Counted from the first letter of the stretch, positions 48,155-60,157 are shown. The stretch: DNA of 64,000 nucleotides from Salinicola endophyticus (GCF_040536835.1 NZ_CP159578.1:992001-1056000); one strand, 5' to 3'. Numbers and translations are program-made. Notes: a model not told the origin generated them from the sequence alone.

Positions 48155-48607
48155 ATGAGCAATCGCGAGCAGAGAGTCAGAATGCTGGCCTACCGGATCT
48201 GGGAGTCGGAAGGGCGACCGGAGGGGCAGGAGGCGCGCCACTGGGCCATGGCCGAGCGCATCGTCGAGGCCGAGAACGCGCGCGAAGAAGAGCAGGAGTG
48301 GGAGCCAGCGCACGAGGAGTCGCCCATCTACGAGGGCGAGGAGCTGCCGCTCGAAGCGGACGAGCAGGGTATCGACGAGCAGCGTCTGCCGCTGGATGAC
48401 CCCGAGACCGAAGCGCTGAAAGAGGCGGACACCGGCGTCGAGGTGCATCCGGACCAGCCGCCAGCGAAGCCCGCGCCGCGCAAGCCTAGCGCCAAGAAGC
48501 CCGCAGCCAAGAAGCCCGCGGCCAAGCCGGCATCCGACGCCGGTGCGGCGGCCAAGCCCAAGACGCCGCGCGCGCGCAAGCCGCGTAAGCCCGACGACGG
48601 CGCCTGA
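48155..48607 (+). CDS. DUF2934 protein with basic Lys/Ala/Pro tail
   Basis: 150 residues. The N-terminal about 35 residues (RVRMLAYRIWESEGRPEGQE, then HWAMAERIVEAE) match DUF2934, a short motif of unknown function often next to glycogen and trehalose genes. The middle (about 45-105) is strongly acidic; the C-terminal 45 residues are repeats of AKKPA/AAKP followed by PRARKPRKPDD, resembling histone-H1-like tails. GGGAGAG precedes the ATG. It lies between treY and glgX on the same strand. Function is unknown; binding to nucleic acid or to an acidic partner is only suggested by charge. Confidence 0.75.
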   Translation: MSNREQRVRMLAYRIWESEGRPEGQEARHWAMAERIVEAENAREEEQEWEPAHEESPIYEGEELPLEADEQGIDEQRLPLDDPETEALKEADTGVEVHPDQPPAKPAPRKPSAKKPAAKKPAAKPASDAGAAAKPKTPRARKPRKPDDGA

Positions 48608-48724
48608 GGCTGACGACACGCAAGCTGAGATCGGGACACACCCGATCGTCACGACGCGGGCCGTCGAACCGAAGCGCGCAGGCAGTATCCAGACAATGCC
48701 CAAGGTTCTCCCGGAGAGTCATGC

Positions 48725-50947
<2,223 letters not shown>

Positions 50948-50992
50948 TACCCGGCGACGCTCGCAGCCGCCACGCATCGACGAGGAGTGGGT

Positions 50993-53215
50993 ATGACCCG
51001 CCGTGAACCAAGCTCGGCCCGGGCAGCGCACCCCGCGGGCCTCGCGGCCGCCGATCTGGAAGCGCTGGCGCGCGGCACGCTCGCCAACCCGTTCGCGCTG
51101 CTGGGCCCACACGCGCGTGACGATGGCCAGGTCGAAGTACGCGCTTACTTGCCCGGCGCCGAATCGGTGACCCTGGTCTGTCGCGATAGTGAACGCTCAC
51201 TGGGGCGGTGTCGGGCAGGGCCCATCGAGGGGCTGTTCGTGGGTGAACTGGCGGCACCGAGCGCCTACCGCCTGCGCATTCGCTGGCCCGACGGCGAGCA
51301 GCTCTGCGCCGACCCCTACGCCTTCCCGCTGCTGCTCGGCGATATCGATCTGCATCTGCTCGGCGAGGGCACGCATCGGCGTCTGGGCGAGTGCCTGGGA
51401 GCCCAGGTGATGACCTGCGACGGCGTCGCCGGGGTGCGTTTCGCGGTGTGGGCGCCCAACGCCCAGCGCGTGGCGGTGGTGGGGGATTTCAACGGCTGGG
51501 ACACCCGTCGCCACGGCATGCGCTGTCGCTATCCGGCGGGGGTGTGGGAGATCTTCATTCCCGCGCTCGGGGCCGGCGAGCGTTACAAGTTCGCGCTGAT
51601 CGACGTCAACGGCGAGTCACTGCTCAAGGCCGACCCGGTGGCGCTATCCACCGAGGCGCCGCCGCTGACCGCCTCGGTGGTGGCGGACGCCACGCCCTTT
51701 GCCTGGGATGACGACGCCTGGCTCGCCCGCCGCGGCGAACATCAGGCGGCCGACGCCCCGATCTCGATCTACGAGCTGCATGTGAGCTCGTGGCGCAAGC
51801 ACGGCGGTGAAGAGGGGGAGATCTATCGTTGGCCCGATCTGATCGACACCCTGATCCCCTACGTGGTCGAGATGGGCTTCACCCATATCGAGCTGATGCC
51901 GATCATGGAGTATCCGTTCGGCGGCTCCTGGGGCTATCAGCCGCTGTCGCTGTTCGCCCCCAGCGGGCGCTTCGGCACGCCGGCCGAGTTCGCCGCCTTC
52001 ATCGATGCCTGTCACCGTGCCGGCGTCGGCGTGCTGCTCGACTGGGTGCCCGGCCACTTCCCCTCCGACCCCCACGGGCTGGCGCGCTTCGATGGCACTG
52101 CGCTGTACGAGTATGCCCACCCGTTCGAGGGCTATCACCAGGACTGGAACACCTATATCTACAACCTGGGCCGGCGCGAAGTGCACGGCTTCATGCTCGC
52201 CTCGGCCCTGCACTGGCTGCGGCATTTCCATATCGATGGGCTGCGAGTGGACGCGGTCGCTTCGATGCTCTATCGCAACTATTCGCGGCGCGAGGGCGAG
52301 TGGATTCCCAACCACCGTGGTGGGGCGGAGAATCTGGAGGCGATGGGTTTCCTGCAGCACCTCAATCAGGTGGTCGCCGAGGAGGTGCCCGGTGCCGTCG
52401 TGATCGCCGAGGAGTCGACCGCCTGGCCCGGGGTCACCGCGCCGGTGGCAGAGGCGGGGTTGGGCTTCAGCTACAAGTGGAACATGGGGTGGATGCACGA
52501 CAGCCTGAGCTACATGAGCCACGATCCTCTCTATCGCCGCTTCCATCACGACCAGCTCACCTTCGGTCTGGTCTACGCCTTCAACGAGCGCTTCGTACTG
52601 CCGATCTCGCATGACGAGGTGGTGCACGGCAAGGGCTCGCTGATCGACAAGATGCCCGGTGACGAGTGGCAGCGCTTTGCCAACCTGCGCGCCTATCTCG
52701 GCTTCATGTGGCTGCATCCGGGCAAGAAGCTGCTGTTCATGGGCTGCGAGTTCGCCCAGGGGCGGGAGTGGAGCCACGACCGCGAGCTGGACTGGTGGCT
52801 GTTGCAGTACCCCAGTCATGCCGGCATTCAGCGTCTGGTGCGCGATCTCAACACCTTCTATCGCGAGCGCCCGGCGCTCCACGCCCGCGATACCGAGGCG
52901 AGGGGGTTCCGATGGGTGATCGGCGACGACAACGTCAACAGCGTGTTCGCCTGGTGGCGTCTGGATGGCGCAGGCCAGCGGGTGCTGGCGGTGGCCAACA
53001 TGACCCCACGGACGCTGACCGGCTATCGCATCGGGGTGCCCACCGCAGGGCACTGGACCGAGCGCTTCAACTCCGATGCCGAGCACTACGGCGGCAGTAA
53101 CATCGGTAACGCCGGTGGCCTCGAGAGCGAAGCGACCGCCTGCCACGGCGAGGCGCAGTCGCTGGTGCTGACGCTGCCGCCGCTGGCGGTGATCGCACTG
53201 CTGCCGCCGGCGTGA
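50993..53215 (+). CDS. glgB: 1,4-alpha-glucan branching enzyme
   Basis: A 740-residue GH13_9 enzyme that introduces alpha-1,6 branches into glycogen. It has two N-terminal carbohydrate-binding modules (about 25-110 and 130-220, the second with [19 protein letters not shown]), then the barrel with nucleophile D420 ([12 protein letters not shown]), acid/base E473 ([12 protein letters not shown]) and [24 protein letters not shown] with a five-base gap marks the ATG at 50993; a GTG at 50987 is in frame but lies in the ribosome site. It is the last gene of the glycogen/trehalose operon. Confidence 0.96.
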   Translation: MTRREPSSARAAHPAGLAAADLEALARGTLANPFALLGPHARDDGQVEVRAYLPGAESVTLVCRDSERSLGRCRAGPIEGLFVGELAAPSAYRLRIRWPDGEQLCADPYAFPLLLGDIDLHLLGEGTHRRLGECLGAQVMTCDGVAGVRFAVWAPNAQRVAVVGDFNGWDTRRHGMRCRYPAGVWEIFIPALGAGERYKFALIDVNGESLLKADPVALSTEAPPLTASVVADATPFAWDDDAWLARRGEHQAADAPISIYELHVSSWRKHGGEEGEIYRWPDLIDTLIPYVVEMGFTHIELMPIMEYPFGGSWGYQPLSLFAPSGRFGTPAEFAAFIDACHRAGVGVLLDWVPGHFPSDPHGLARFDGTALYEYAHPFEGYHQDWNTYIYNLGRREVHGFMLASALHWLRHFHIDGLRVDAVASMLYRNYSRREGEWIPNHRGGAENLEAMGFLQHLNQVVAEEVPGAVVIAEESTAWPGVTAPVAEAGLGFSYKWNMGWMHDSLSYMSHDPLYRRFHHDQLTFGLVYAFNERFVLPISHDEVVHGKGSLIDKMPGDEWQRFANLRAYLGFMWLHPGKKLLFMGCEFAQGREWSHDRELDWWLLQYPSHAGIQRLVRDLNTFYRERPALHARDTEARGFRWVIGDDNVNSVFAWWRLDGAGQRVLAVANMTPRTLTGYRIGVPTAGHWTERFNSDAEHYGGSNIGNAGGLESEATACHGEAQSLVLTLPPLAVIALLPPA

Positions 53216-53222
53216 GGTTCGT

Positions 53223-53243
53223 CCGGGCCGAGCCCCGGCCCGG
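53223..53243 (+). terminator. GC-rich hairpin after glgB
   Basis: CCGGGCCG (53223-53230), AGCCC loop, CGGCCCGG (53236-53243), 7 bp after the glgB stop. There is no T-run, so it could be a weak terminator or an mRNA 3'-end stabiliser ahead of the palindromic repeat. Confidence 0.45.
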
Positions 53244-53279
53244 GTGAGCGCTACCGCGCTCCGCGGTCCGTCATAGATC

Positions 53280-53439
53280 CTAGGTTGTGTACGAAAAGTC
53301 AGCGAGCGAAGGCCAGACCGGGGCGCGTAGCTAAGGCAAAAATCGGCGAAAACGCAAAGTTTACTGGGTGTAAATGAGCATTTTGAGCCGATTTTTAACG
53401 CCGTATTGCCGAGCGCAGGTAGTTTTCGTAAGAACCTAG
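53280..53439 (+). repeat. Nested palindromic repeat, copy B (160 bp)
   Basis: Outer arms begin CTAGGTTGTGTACGAAAAG at 53280 and end TTTTCGTAAGAACCTAG at 53439, complementary with small gaps. Inside: AGCGAGCGAAGG, GGCAAAAATCGGCGAAAAC, GTTTACTGGGTGTAAAT, GAGCATTTTGAGCCGATTT, AACGCCGTATTG, GAGCGCAGG, the same order as copies A (reversed) and C. A 15-20-bp segment near 53316-53333 is unique to this copy. The final CCTAG contains the TAG stop codon of the convergent trehalase gene. Confidence 0.88.
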
Positions 53440-54998
53440 CCGACGACCATGCCGTCACGCTGTGCCAGCAGCGCCCGGGTGACACCGTTGGTCCAGCCGA
53501 AGCCATCCTGCAGCGGATACTCGCCGCCGCGGGCGAACTCGGCCCCGGGGTAGAGCACGTACTTCTCCACCAGCTTGTGCTCGCGCCGATAGAGATCGTA
53601 GACCAGCGACAGCCAGCGCTCGGTCAGGTCCTCCGCCACGTCGTGGAAACCGTAGTGGCGAAAGCCTTCGATCGCCATCCATTGCAGCGGCGCCCAGCCG
53701 TTGGGGTGGTCCCACTGCTGGCCGCTGTCGTTGATCTCGGTGGTGACCAGCCCGCCGGGTGCGAGCAGGCGCTGCGTCACCACGTTGACCACGCGTTCGG
53801 CCTGGCCGGGTGAGGCGAGCTGCAGGTAGAGCGGCACCACACAGGCCGCGGTGAGATGGATGCTGCGGCAGCCGCGCTGCCAGTCGTAGTCGTAGTAGGC
53901 GCCGCGCTCCTCGCACCACAGATAGCGGTCGATCGCCATGCGCCGGCGTTCGGCACGCTCGCGATAGTGCCCGGCCTCGGACTCTTCGCCGACATCGGCG
54001 CACAGCTGCCCGAGCAGATACTCGAGGTGGTAGAGCAGCGAGTTGAGCTCGACCGGAATGAAGGCGGTGGTGCGGATGGTGTGCAGCTCACGGGTATCGT
54101 CGAGCCAGCGGCCGCTGAAGTCCCAGCCGCTTTCGGCGCCGGCGCGCAGATCGCGGTAGACCTGCTCTGCCGGCCGCGACGAAGCCTGGGCCAGCTCGTA
54201 GTCCTCGCGATAGGACTCCTCGCGCGGGGTGGCGCGGTCGTCCCAGTGGCGGTTGAGCCAGCACTCGTCGTCGAGGCGCACGCAGCGGCGATGGATCTCG
54301 CCGGGCTTGAGCTGGGCCTCGCCATGCATCCAGAAGGCATACTCGCGCTTGAGCTGCGGCAGATAGTCGACCGCACGGCGCTGGCCGCGCTGTTCGAGCA
54401 GTGCCACCATCATCGAGAAGATCGGCGGCTGCGAGCGGCTCAGATAATAGCTGCGATTGCCGTTGGGCATGTGGCCGTAGCGTGCGATCAGATCGGCGCA
54501 GTTGTCGGCCACCGCGCACAGCAGGTGATCCTCGCCGCTGGCGGCGAGCCCCAGCATGGTGAAGTAGGAGTCCCAGTAGTAGAACTCGCGAAAGCGCCCG
54601 CCGGGCACCACATAGTCGTGGGAGAGCGAGAGCAGCGACGACCACAGCGGATGCTCGCGGGAGTTGCGCGTGAGTGCGGGCCACAGGCGGTCGATATGAG
54701 TCACCATGTCGTCGCTGGTGTCCGCCTCGTAGCCGCTGCAGGCGATCGGGTCCTCCTCGAAGTGGGCGTCGACGAAGGCGCGCAGATCGAAATCGGGATG
54801 GTCGCGCTCGTCCACGTAGGCCTGCATGATCTGCTGCGGCGGCTGGCGCGGCACGCTGTCGGCGAAGGTCTTCGAGTCCTCGAACAGGTGCGCCAGAGCT
54901 ACCGCTTCGAACAGCTCGCCGAAGCGATCATGCGGGGTGACGGCGGCGTCGTGGTAGGTGTCCCTGTCGGTGGTGGCCTGGAGGCTTGTCGGCATCAT
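53436..54998 (-). CDS. treF: Cytoplasmic trehalase
   Basis: A 520-residue GH37 trehalase without signal peptide, so the TreF rather than the periplasmic TreA form. Signature 1, PGGRFREFYYWDSYFT, lies at about 132-147 and signature 2, QQWDHPNGWAP, at about 429-439; catalytic Asp lies in ESGWDFSGRW and Glu in GGGEYPLQDGFGWTNG-like C-terminal residues (here ARGGEYPLQDGFGWTNGV). It hydrolyses trehalose to glucose and opposes TreY/TreZ. AGAGGAC precedes the ATG at 54998 (54995 is also possible). The TAG stop is part of the terminal arm of a palindromic repeat. Confidence 0.94.
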   Translation of the reverse strand: MMPTSLQATTDRDTYHDAAVTPHDRFGELFEAVALAHLFEDSKTFADSVPRQPPQQIMQAYVDERDHPDFDLRAFVDAHFEEDPIACSGYEADTSDDMVTHIDRLWPALTRNSREHPLWSSLLSLSHDYVVPGGRFREFYYWDSYFTMLGLAASGEDHLLCAVADNCADLIARYGHMPNGNRSYYLSRSQPPIFSMMVALLEQRGQRRAVDYLPQLKREYAFWMHGEAQLKPGEIHRRCVRLDDECWLNRHWDDRATPREESYREDYELAQASSRPAEQVYRDLRAGAESGWDFSGRWLDDTRELHTIRTTAFIPVELNSLLYHLEYLLGQLCADVGEESEAGHYRERAERRRMAIDRYLWCEERGAYYDYDWQRGCRSIHLTAACVVPLYLQLASPGQAERVVNVVTQRLLAPGGLVTTEINDSGQQWDHPNGWAPLQWMAIEGFRHYGFHDVAEDLTERWLSLVYDLYRREHKLVEKYVLYPGAEFARGGEYPLQDGFGWTNGVTRALLAQRDGMVVG

Positions 54999-55033
54999 CG
55001 GTCCTCTGCGGCACGCTCAGCGGTAAAGTGGAT

Positions 55034-55798
55034 CTACTCTTCATACTGCCAAAGTAGGCCCCCGTCTACCGGCAAGGACGTTCCGGTCATGTAATCGGCA
55101 TCCTCGGAGGCGAGAAACGCCACCACGCCGGCGACATCTTCCGAGCGCCCAAGGCGGTTGAGCGGGATATTGCCGAGTAGATGCCCGAGCTTCTCGGGAT
55201 CCTCGTCGAGGGCGCTGTTCATGGGCGTCTTGATCGCCCCGGGGGCGACGCTATTGACGGTGATTCCCAGCGGCGCCAGCTCGATCGCCAGGTTGCGCGT
55301 GAGCATGCGCAGCCCGCCCTTGGCCAGGCAGTAGCTGGTGAAGCCGGGGAAGGGCAGATCCTCGTGCACCGAGCTCAGATTGATCACCCGCCCACCGCGG
55401 CCGACGCCGCGCAGATAGCGCACGAATGCCTGAGTGGTGAAGAATACCCCCTTGAGATTGGTATCGAGTACCTTGTCGTAATCCGCTTCGGTCACCTCCC
55501 AGAAGGGCGCCTCGATCTCCAGCCCGGCGTTGTTGACCAGAATGTCGAGCCGGCCCAGAGCCGCCACGCTGTCGTCGATCAGCCGGCGGTTGGTCTCCAC
55601 CTGGGAGATATCGCCGGTGACGATCGCGGCGCGGCGGCCGTGGCGACGCACGCGCTCGGCGGTCTCCTCGGCGCGCTCGGAGGGGCGGCTGCCGCTGACC
55701 ACGATGTCGGCGCCCTCCTGGGCCAGGCGTTCGGCGATGGCGCGGCCGATGCCCTGGGTGCTGCCGGTGACCAGTGCTACCTTGCCTGCGAGACGCAT
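55034..55798 (-). CDS. SDR-family oxidoreductase, glucose 1-dehydrogenase-like
   Basis: A 254-residue classical short-chain dehydrogenase: TGSTQGIGRAIAERL (about 11-25), NNAGLEIEAPFWEV near 91, catalytic Ser in INLSSVHEDLPFPGF and YCLAK (about 157-161), and the C-terminal TGTSLPVDGGL. SSVHE and PGFTSYCLAKGG resemble glucose 1-dehydrogenases, which would fit glucose released by the trehalase, but the substrate cannot be decided from sequence. AGGAG precedes the ATG. It is 35 bp upstream of treF in the same direction, so the two may form an operon. Confidence 0.87.
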   Translation of the reverse strand: MRLAGKVALVTGSTQGIGRAIAERLAQEGADIVVSGSRPSERAEETAERVRRHGRRAAIVTGDISQVETNRRLIDDSVAALGRLDILVNNAGLEIEAPFWEVTEADYDKVLDTNLKGVFFTTQAFVRYLRGVGRGGRVINLSSVHEDLPFPGFTSYCLAKGGLRMLTRNLAIELAPLGITVNSVAPGAIKTPMNSALDEDPEKLGHLLGNIPLNRLGRSEDVAGVVAFLASEDADYMTGTSLPVDGGLLWQYEE

Positions 55799-56027
55799 GT
55801 GCTGCTCCTGCTATGGGGACCGGATACGGCCCGGAACGTGGGGAAAGGCGTAAGGCCTGGGGAAAGTCGTAAGACTTGGAGTTGAAGATAGAGCATCTGC
55901 GCCGATGACGCGGCGACGCCTTGCGCCGGGATGGCGTCGATGTCGCGCCATGCCGGGCCAGCGGCGTTGTTCGCACGCCTCGCGGGTAGCATGATGGGGT
56001 CCGCAAGAGACGATGACAGGAGTCGCT

Positions 56028-58265
56028 GTGAGAGCATGGATACGAGGGGGCCTGGGCGTGCTGCTGGCGCTGCTGGTCGCGCTGAGCCAGCCGGTCATGG
56101 CGCAATCCCTGGCCTCGCTGGTCGGGGCGCAAGAGAAGCACGCCGCGACCTCGCAGGCGCCCAGCGCCCAGGAGCTGGAGAGTTCGCTGGACCAGATCAT
56201 CGCCACGCTGGAGAACAGCGAGCAGCGCCAGGCCCTGCTGGCGAGCCTCAAGCAGCTGCGCCAGGCGACCGCCGCCGAAGCCCAGGACGAGCCTGCCGCC
56301 GGCGGCCTGCTGGGGGCGCTGGCGCAGTCGTTCTCGGTGCTCGAGCGTGACGGTCTGAACAACCCGATCAACTACTGGGGCTATCGGGTCGAACAGGCCG
56401 GCAACGATCTGGAGCGGCTCTGGGGTGATGGTGCGCGCGTGCCCATGGCGCTGCTCGATCTGCTCTGGGTCACTGCGCTGTGGGTCGGGGTGACGCTGGG
56501 GGTGGCGGCGCTGTGGCGCGCGCTGGTCAAACGGCTGGGGCTGCTCTGGGCGCTGCCACAGGAGCCCACCACCTGGATGCTGGTGCGTCATCTGGCGCGG
56601 CGGGTGGTGCCGCTGGCGCTGGGATTTGGGGTGGCGCTGGTGGCGGTGCACCAGGCGACCTCGAATACCATCGGCGTCACCCTGGCCATGGTGACGGCTT
56701 ATATCACCCTGTGCGGGGCGGTGTTTGCCGCGGTGTGCGAGATCGTCTTCTCACTGTTCGGCAGCGGGCATCGGCATACCGCGCTGCGCATCTTGCGCCA
56801 GCGCGGCGCGCCCTGGCTGTTTACCCTCGGCGCCCTGGTGGCGCTGGGCGATGCCTCCAACTCGGCTGCGGTGGTGGAGCCGCTGGGGCGTGGGCTGATG
56901 GCGTTCGTGTCACTGCTGACCAACGTCTGTGCGGCGCTTGTGCTGGCCGCCTTTGTGATGGTCTTTCGGCGGCCTTTCCGTCACCTGATGTGCAACCGAC
57001 CCTATACGCAGCGCCAGGAGCGCCGCGCGACGACCGAGCTGCTGCGTCTGTTCAGTCGCATCTGGCACATTCCGATTCTGGTCATGGTGGCGGTATCGCT
57101 GATTGCCATGGTGACCTCGGCCGAGGATTCGCGTAGCGCCTTCTTCCGGGCCTTGGTGACTGCGGGGGTTATGATCGCCACTCTGGTGGTTTCCGGGCTG
57201 ATCCACCGCCAGCGTGAGAAGACCCAGGAAAAGCGGGTCTCCGAATATACCGCGCGGCTGATCCGCTTCGGCTTCACCCTGGCTCACCTGCTGGCGTGGT
57301 TGATTTTCCTCGAGCTGGCGATGCGGGTCTGGGGCACCTCGCTGTGGGCGGTGGGCGGTAGTGCCGGCATCGGCCAGCAGATCGCCCGCAGTCTGCTGGG
57401 GCTGGGGCTGACCTTCCTGATCGCCTGGCTGGTGTGGATCCTGGCCGATACCGCGGTCCAGCACGCTCTGCGCAAGAGCAGCCGGCGCCACGGCCGACGC
57501 GCCAATGCCAGTGCCCGGGCGCAGACGATCACACCGTTGCTGCGCAATACCATCTTCGTCACCATCGCGGTGGTCGCCGTGATCATCGCCCTGGCCAATC
57601 TCGGCGTGAACGTCACCCCGCTGCTGGCGGGGGCCGGGGTGATCGGTCTGGCAGTGGGTTTCGGCGCCCAGACGCTGGTGCAGGATCTGATCACCGGGCT
57701 GTTCATCCTGATCGAGGATTCGCTGGCGATCGACGATTTCGTCAACCTCGGCAGCCACATGGGCACGGTCGAGGCGCTGAGCATTCGTACGGTGAAGCTG
57801 CGTGACCTGGACGGGATCGTGCACATCATTCCATTCAGCCAGATCCAGGGCATTCAGAACTACTCGCGCGAGTTCGGCATTGCGCTGCTGCGTATCCGCA
57901 TCGGCCATCAGATGAAGATCGACGACGCGATCGAGACCATGCGCAGTATTGCCGACGAGCTGCGCAACGACCCGATGATGCGCCACCACATCTGGTCGCC
58001 GTTGGAGGTACAGGGAATCGAGAGCTTCGATGCCGGCGCCGCCATTCTGCGCATCCGCATGCGCACCGCACCGGTCATGCAGTGGGATGTGGCGCGGGCG
58101 TTCAATCTGCGTCTCAAGCAGCGCTTCGATGAGCAGGGACTCGACCTGGGCATGCCGCGCATGAGCGTGGTGATGGAGGAGAGCCGTGCGGCGCAGGGGG
58201 ATACGCCGTCCGACGCATCGCAGCGCGAGGCGATCACCAATCCTGGCGTGCCCGATCCGCAGTAA
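56028..58265 (+). CDS. MscS-family mechanosensitive channel (YbiO-like)
   Basis: About 745 residues. It starts with a signal peptide (IRGGLGVLLALLVALSQPVMA), then a periplasmic Gln/Ala/Ser-rich region, about ten membrane segments, and the MscS core near 515-700 with the pore helix GAGVIGLAVGFGAQTLVQDL and the beta-domain entrance ITGLFILIEDSLAIDDFV. Size and layout resemble E. coli YbiO (741). It releases solutes on hypo-osmotic shock, apt for a halophile. The GTG at 56028 is chosen because AGGAG lies five bases before it; an ATG at 56013 comes before that ribosome site. Confidence 0.88.
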   Translation: MRAWIRGGLGVLLALLVALSQPVMAQSLASLVGAQEKHAATSQAPSAQELESSLDQIIATLENSEQRQALLASLKQLRQATAAEAQDEPAAGGLLGALAQSFSVLERDGLNNPINYWGYRVEQAGNDLERLWGDGARVPMALLDLLWVTALWVGVTLGVAALWRALVKRLGLLWALPQEPTTWMLVRHLARRVVPLALGFGVALVAVHQATSNTIGVTLAMVTAYITLCGAVFAAVCEIVFSLFGSGHRHTALRILRQRGAPWLFTLGALVALGDASNSAAVVEPLGRGLMAFVSLLTNVCAALVLAAFVMVFRRPFRHLMCNRPYTQRQERRATTELLRLFSRIWHIPILVMVAVSLIAMVTSAEDSRSAFFRALVTAGVMIATLVVSGLIHRQREKTQEKRVSEYTARLIRFGFTLAHLLAWLIFLELAMRVWGTSLWAVGGSAGIGQQIARSLLGLGLTFLIAWLVWILADTAVQHALRKSSRRHGRRANASARAQTITPLLRNTIFVTIAVVAVIIALANLGVNVTPLLAGAGVIGLAVGFGAQTLVQDLITGLFILIEDSLAIDDFVNLGSHMGTVEALSIRTVKLRDLDGIVHIIPFSQIQGIQNYSREFGIALLRIRIGHQMKIDDAIETMRSIADELRNDPMMRHHIWSPLEVQGIESFDAGAAILRIRMRTAPVMQWDVARAFNLRLKQRFDEQGLDLGMPRMSVVMEESRAAQGDTPSDASQREAITNPGVPDPQ

Positions 58266-58553
58266 GGTGTGTCCAGTGCTAAGAACGCCTTTTACAACCG
58301 CTAGATGATGTGGGCTTATCCGGCGGCAGGGCGTCGCGAGGGCGCTGAGCAGGGTGCGGCAACGGAGTGATCCGCGGGATTTGGCCAAAGTCGTGTTGCG
58401 AAAGCAGTCGTGAAAGGTAAATAATCGCTGCCAACTTGCTACTCTGCGTCAGGATTCAAGTTTTTGTGTATCCGGACGATAACGCAGGGTAACGATCGCC
58501 ACCGCCGCGCGCGCGGTGGCCACCAGGCAACGAACCGACAGGCAGGGCACACC

Positions 58554-58712
58554 ATGACTCTTCTCAGCATCTTCGCGATCGCCTTCGGTTTCGGCGCCTT
58601 TGGGCTCTTCGTGGCGCTGCGCCTGTGCCGCAGCGACAAGAACACGCCGGTGGCGCGCGAGCGCGTCGGTGCCAATGACGATATGCCGAACGCCGCGCGT
58701 CAGCGCGCCTGA
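58554..58712 (+). CDS. Small single-span membrane protein (52 residues)
   Basis: Not recognised. Residues 3-24 form one hydrophobic span (LLSIFAIAFGFGAFGLFVAL), followed by a polar tail (CRSDKNTPVARERVGANDD). GGCAGGGC precedes the ATG. Isolated between the MscS gene and the LysR gene. It is short, so the coding status rests on the membrane span, ribosome site and GC-rich third positions. Confidence 0.5.
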   Translation: MTLLSIFAIAFGFGAFGLFVALRLCRSDKNTPVARERVGANDDMPNAARQRA

Positions 58713-58800
58713 GGCACGCACTGTCCTCGATGGCGTTACTGCGCTTACGGCATCGCCTCGCTCGGATTGTTTGCAGACGGTAGTTGTTTGCATACGCTAG

Positions 58801-58821
58801 GCCGCGCCGTCATGGCGCGGC
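58801..58821 (+). terminator. Hairpin downstream of the small membrane protein gene
   Basis: GCCGCGCC, GTCAT loop, GGCGCGGC, followed by only TT. A perfect 8-bp stem; weak terminator candidate in either direction. Confidence 0.45.
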
Positions 58822-58989
58822 TTGCACGATCCGGCGAGGCACTTAGCGTTCGCGCCTCCCCGCTCGACTTTCCTTTCTAACTCACTTTCTTTCTATCCTA
58901 CTTTCTCTCCGTCTCACTCATACGGCGTCATCGTCTCACTCGCGCTGTCTCGGCTCGCGCTACGGCCTGCGTATGGCGTAGTGGCGTCG

Positions 58990-59922
58990 TCATTCATGCG
59001 AGCGAGCAGGGCCGGCATCGGCCAGCACCCAGTCGCGAAAGGCGCGCATCGGTTCGGTCAGGTGGCGGTGGGTCGGCGTCAGCAGCGCCAGCCGCCCGCG
59101 GCTGGGCAGGCTATCGGGCAGCGCCTGGACCAGATGGCCCTGATCGAGCTCGGCTGCGAGCAGACGCATCCAGCCGAGGGTGACCCCCTGACCCGCGAGG
59201 GTGGCGTTCATCAATAGCTGGAAGCTGTTGGCGCGCAGGGTGTGCAGCGGCGGCTGCCAGGCGAAGCCGAGCGCGCGATACCAGTGCTCCCAGGTCAGCC
59301 AGTCACGGTAGTGATCCTCCACCACCATCAGGGTATGGCGGGCTAGCAGGTCGGCGGGGTCGGCGATCCCGCCGTGGCGAGCCAGATAGGCCGGGCTGCA
59401 CACCGCGGCGACATGCTCTTCGGCAAAGATCGGGCTGGCCTCGAGTCCGGGCGGGTCGACCTCGTGGGGGATGTGGTAGTAGATGCCGAGATCGAACTCG
59501 GCCAGATCGAGCCGATAGGGGTCCTCGACGGTGAGTATGCGAATCTCGATCTCGGGGTGCGCCTGCTGGAAATCGGGCAACTGCCGCGCGAGCCAGATCG
59601 AGGCGATGGTCGGGCTCGAGGCCAGCGTCAACTGGCGGTCGTCGCCGCGCCGGCGCAGGCGTGCGGTCTCGTCGCGCAGTTCGCGCAGCAGCCGCTGCAC
59701 CACGCGGAAGTAGTGATCCCCGGCCGGCGTCAGGCGCAGGCCGTCGTGCTGACGCTCGAACAGCGGTCGGCCGAGATCTGCCTCCAGGCGCTTGATCTGG
59801 CGGCTGACCGCGCTCTGGGTCAGGCTGAGCTCGCTGCCGGCCTGGGTGAAGCTCGAATGGCGCGCGGCCGCCTCGAAGGCGCGCAGGCAGGCCAGCGGGG
59901 GAAGCACGTCGCGAGTGGGCAT
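58990..59922 (-). CDS. LysR-family transcriptional regulator (GcvA-like)
   Basis: A 310-residue LysR regulator of the GcvA type: LPPLACLRAFEAAARHSSFT and SELSLTQSAVSRQIKRLEAD form the helix-turn-helix domain (about 7-65), and a periplasmic-binding-like effector domain follows. An ATG at 59922 matches the family start; the frame stays open to 60012 but the extra residues are not conserved. Directly upstream lie a palindromic repeat and the hydrolase/BCCT operon on the same strand, which it may regulate (inferred). Confidence 0.88.
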   Translation of the reverse strand: MPTRDVLPPLACLRAFEAAARHSSFTQAGSELSLTQSAVSRQIKRLEADLGRPLFERQHDGLRLTPAGDHYFRVVQRLLRELRDETARLRRRGDDRQLTLASSPTIASIWLARQLPDFQQAHPEIEIRILTVEDPYRLDLAEFDLGIYYHIPHEVDPPGLEASPIFAEEHVAAVCSPAYLARHGGIADPADLLARHTLMVVEDHYRDWLTWEHWYRALGFAWQPPLHTLRANSFQLLMNATLAGQGVTLGWMRLLAAELDQGHLVQALPDSLPSRGRLALLTPTHRHLTEPMRAFRDWVLADAGPARSHE

Positions 59923-60014
59923 GGGGCGTCCGGAACCGAGGTCTCTCGGCTCCGGAGCATAGCACGAGTCATCCACGTTACCGCCGGCGTATGAGGCTCT
60001 GGGCCAGGACACTC

Positions 60015-60157
60015 AGAGGGTGTTTACAAATTCGGCGAGCGAAGGCAAGGCAAGGCAAAATCGGTCGAAAAAGCGGAGTTTACACGGGGTAAATGAGCAT
60101 TTTGAGGCCGATTTTAACGCCGTATTGTCGAGCGCAGGCATTTTGTGAACACCCTCT
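60015..60157 (+). repeat. Nested palindromic repeat, copy C (143 bp)
   Basis: Arms AGAGGGTGTTTACAAA (60015-60030) and TTTGTGAACACCCTCT (60142-60157) are complementary at 15 of 16 positions. The interior follows the same order as copies A and B: GGCGAGCGAAGGCAAGG, GGCAAAATCGG, GGAGTTTAC...GTAAATGAGCATTTTGAG, CCGATTTTAACGCCGTATTG, TCGAGCGCAGG. AAGGC is locally repeated (AAGGCAAGGCAAGGC). The right arm ends on the last base of the hydrolase stop codon. Confidence 0.88.

Noticed and set aside
51644..53506. Long minus-strand frame opposite glgB
   Set aside because: Shadow of glgB, running on into the palindromic repeat; no recognisable domain.
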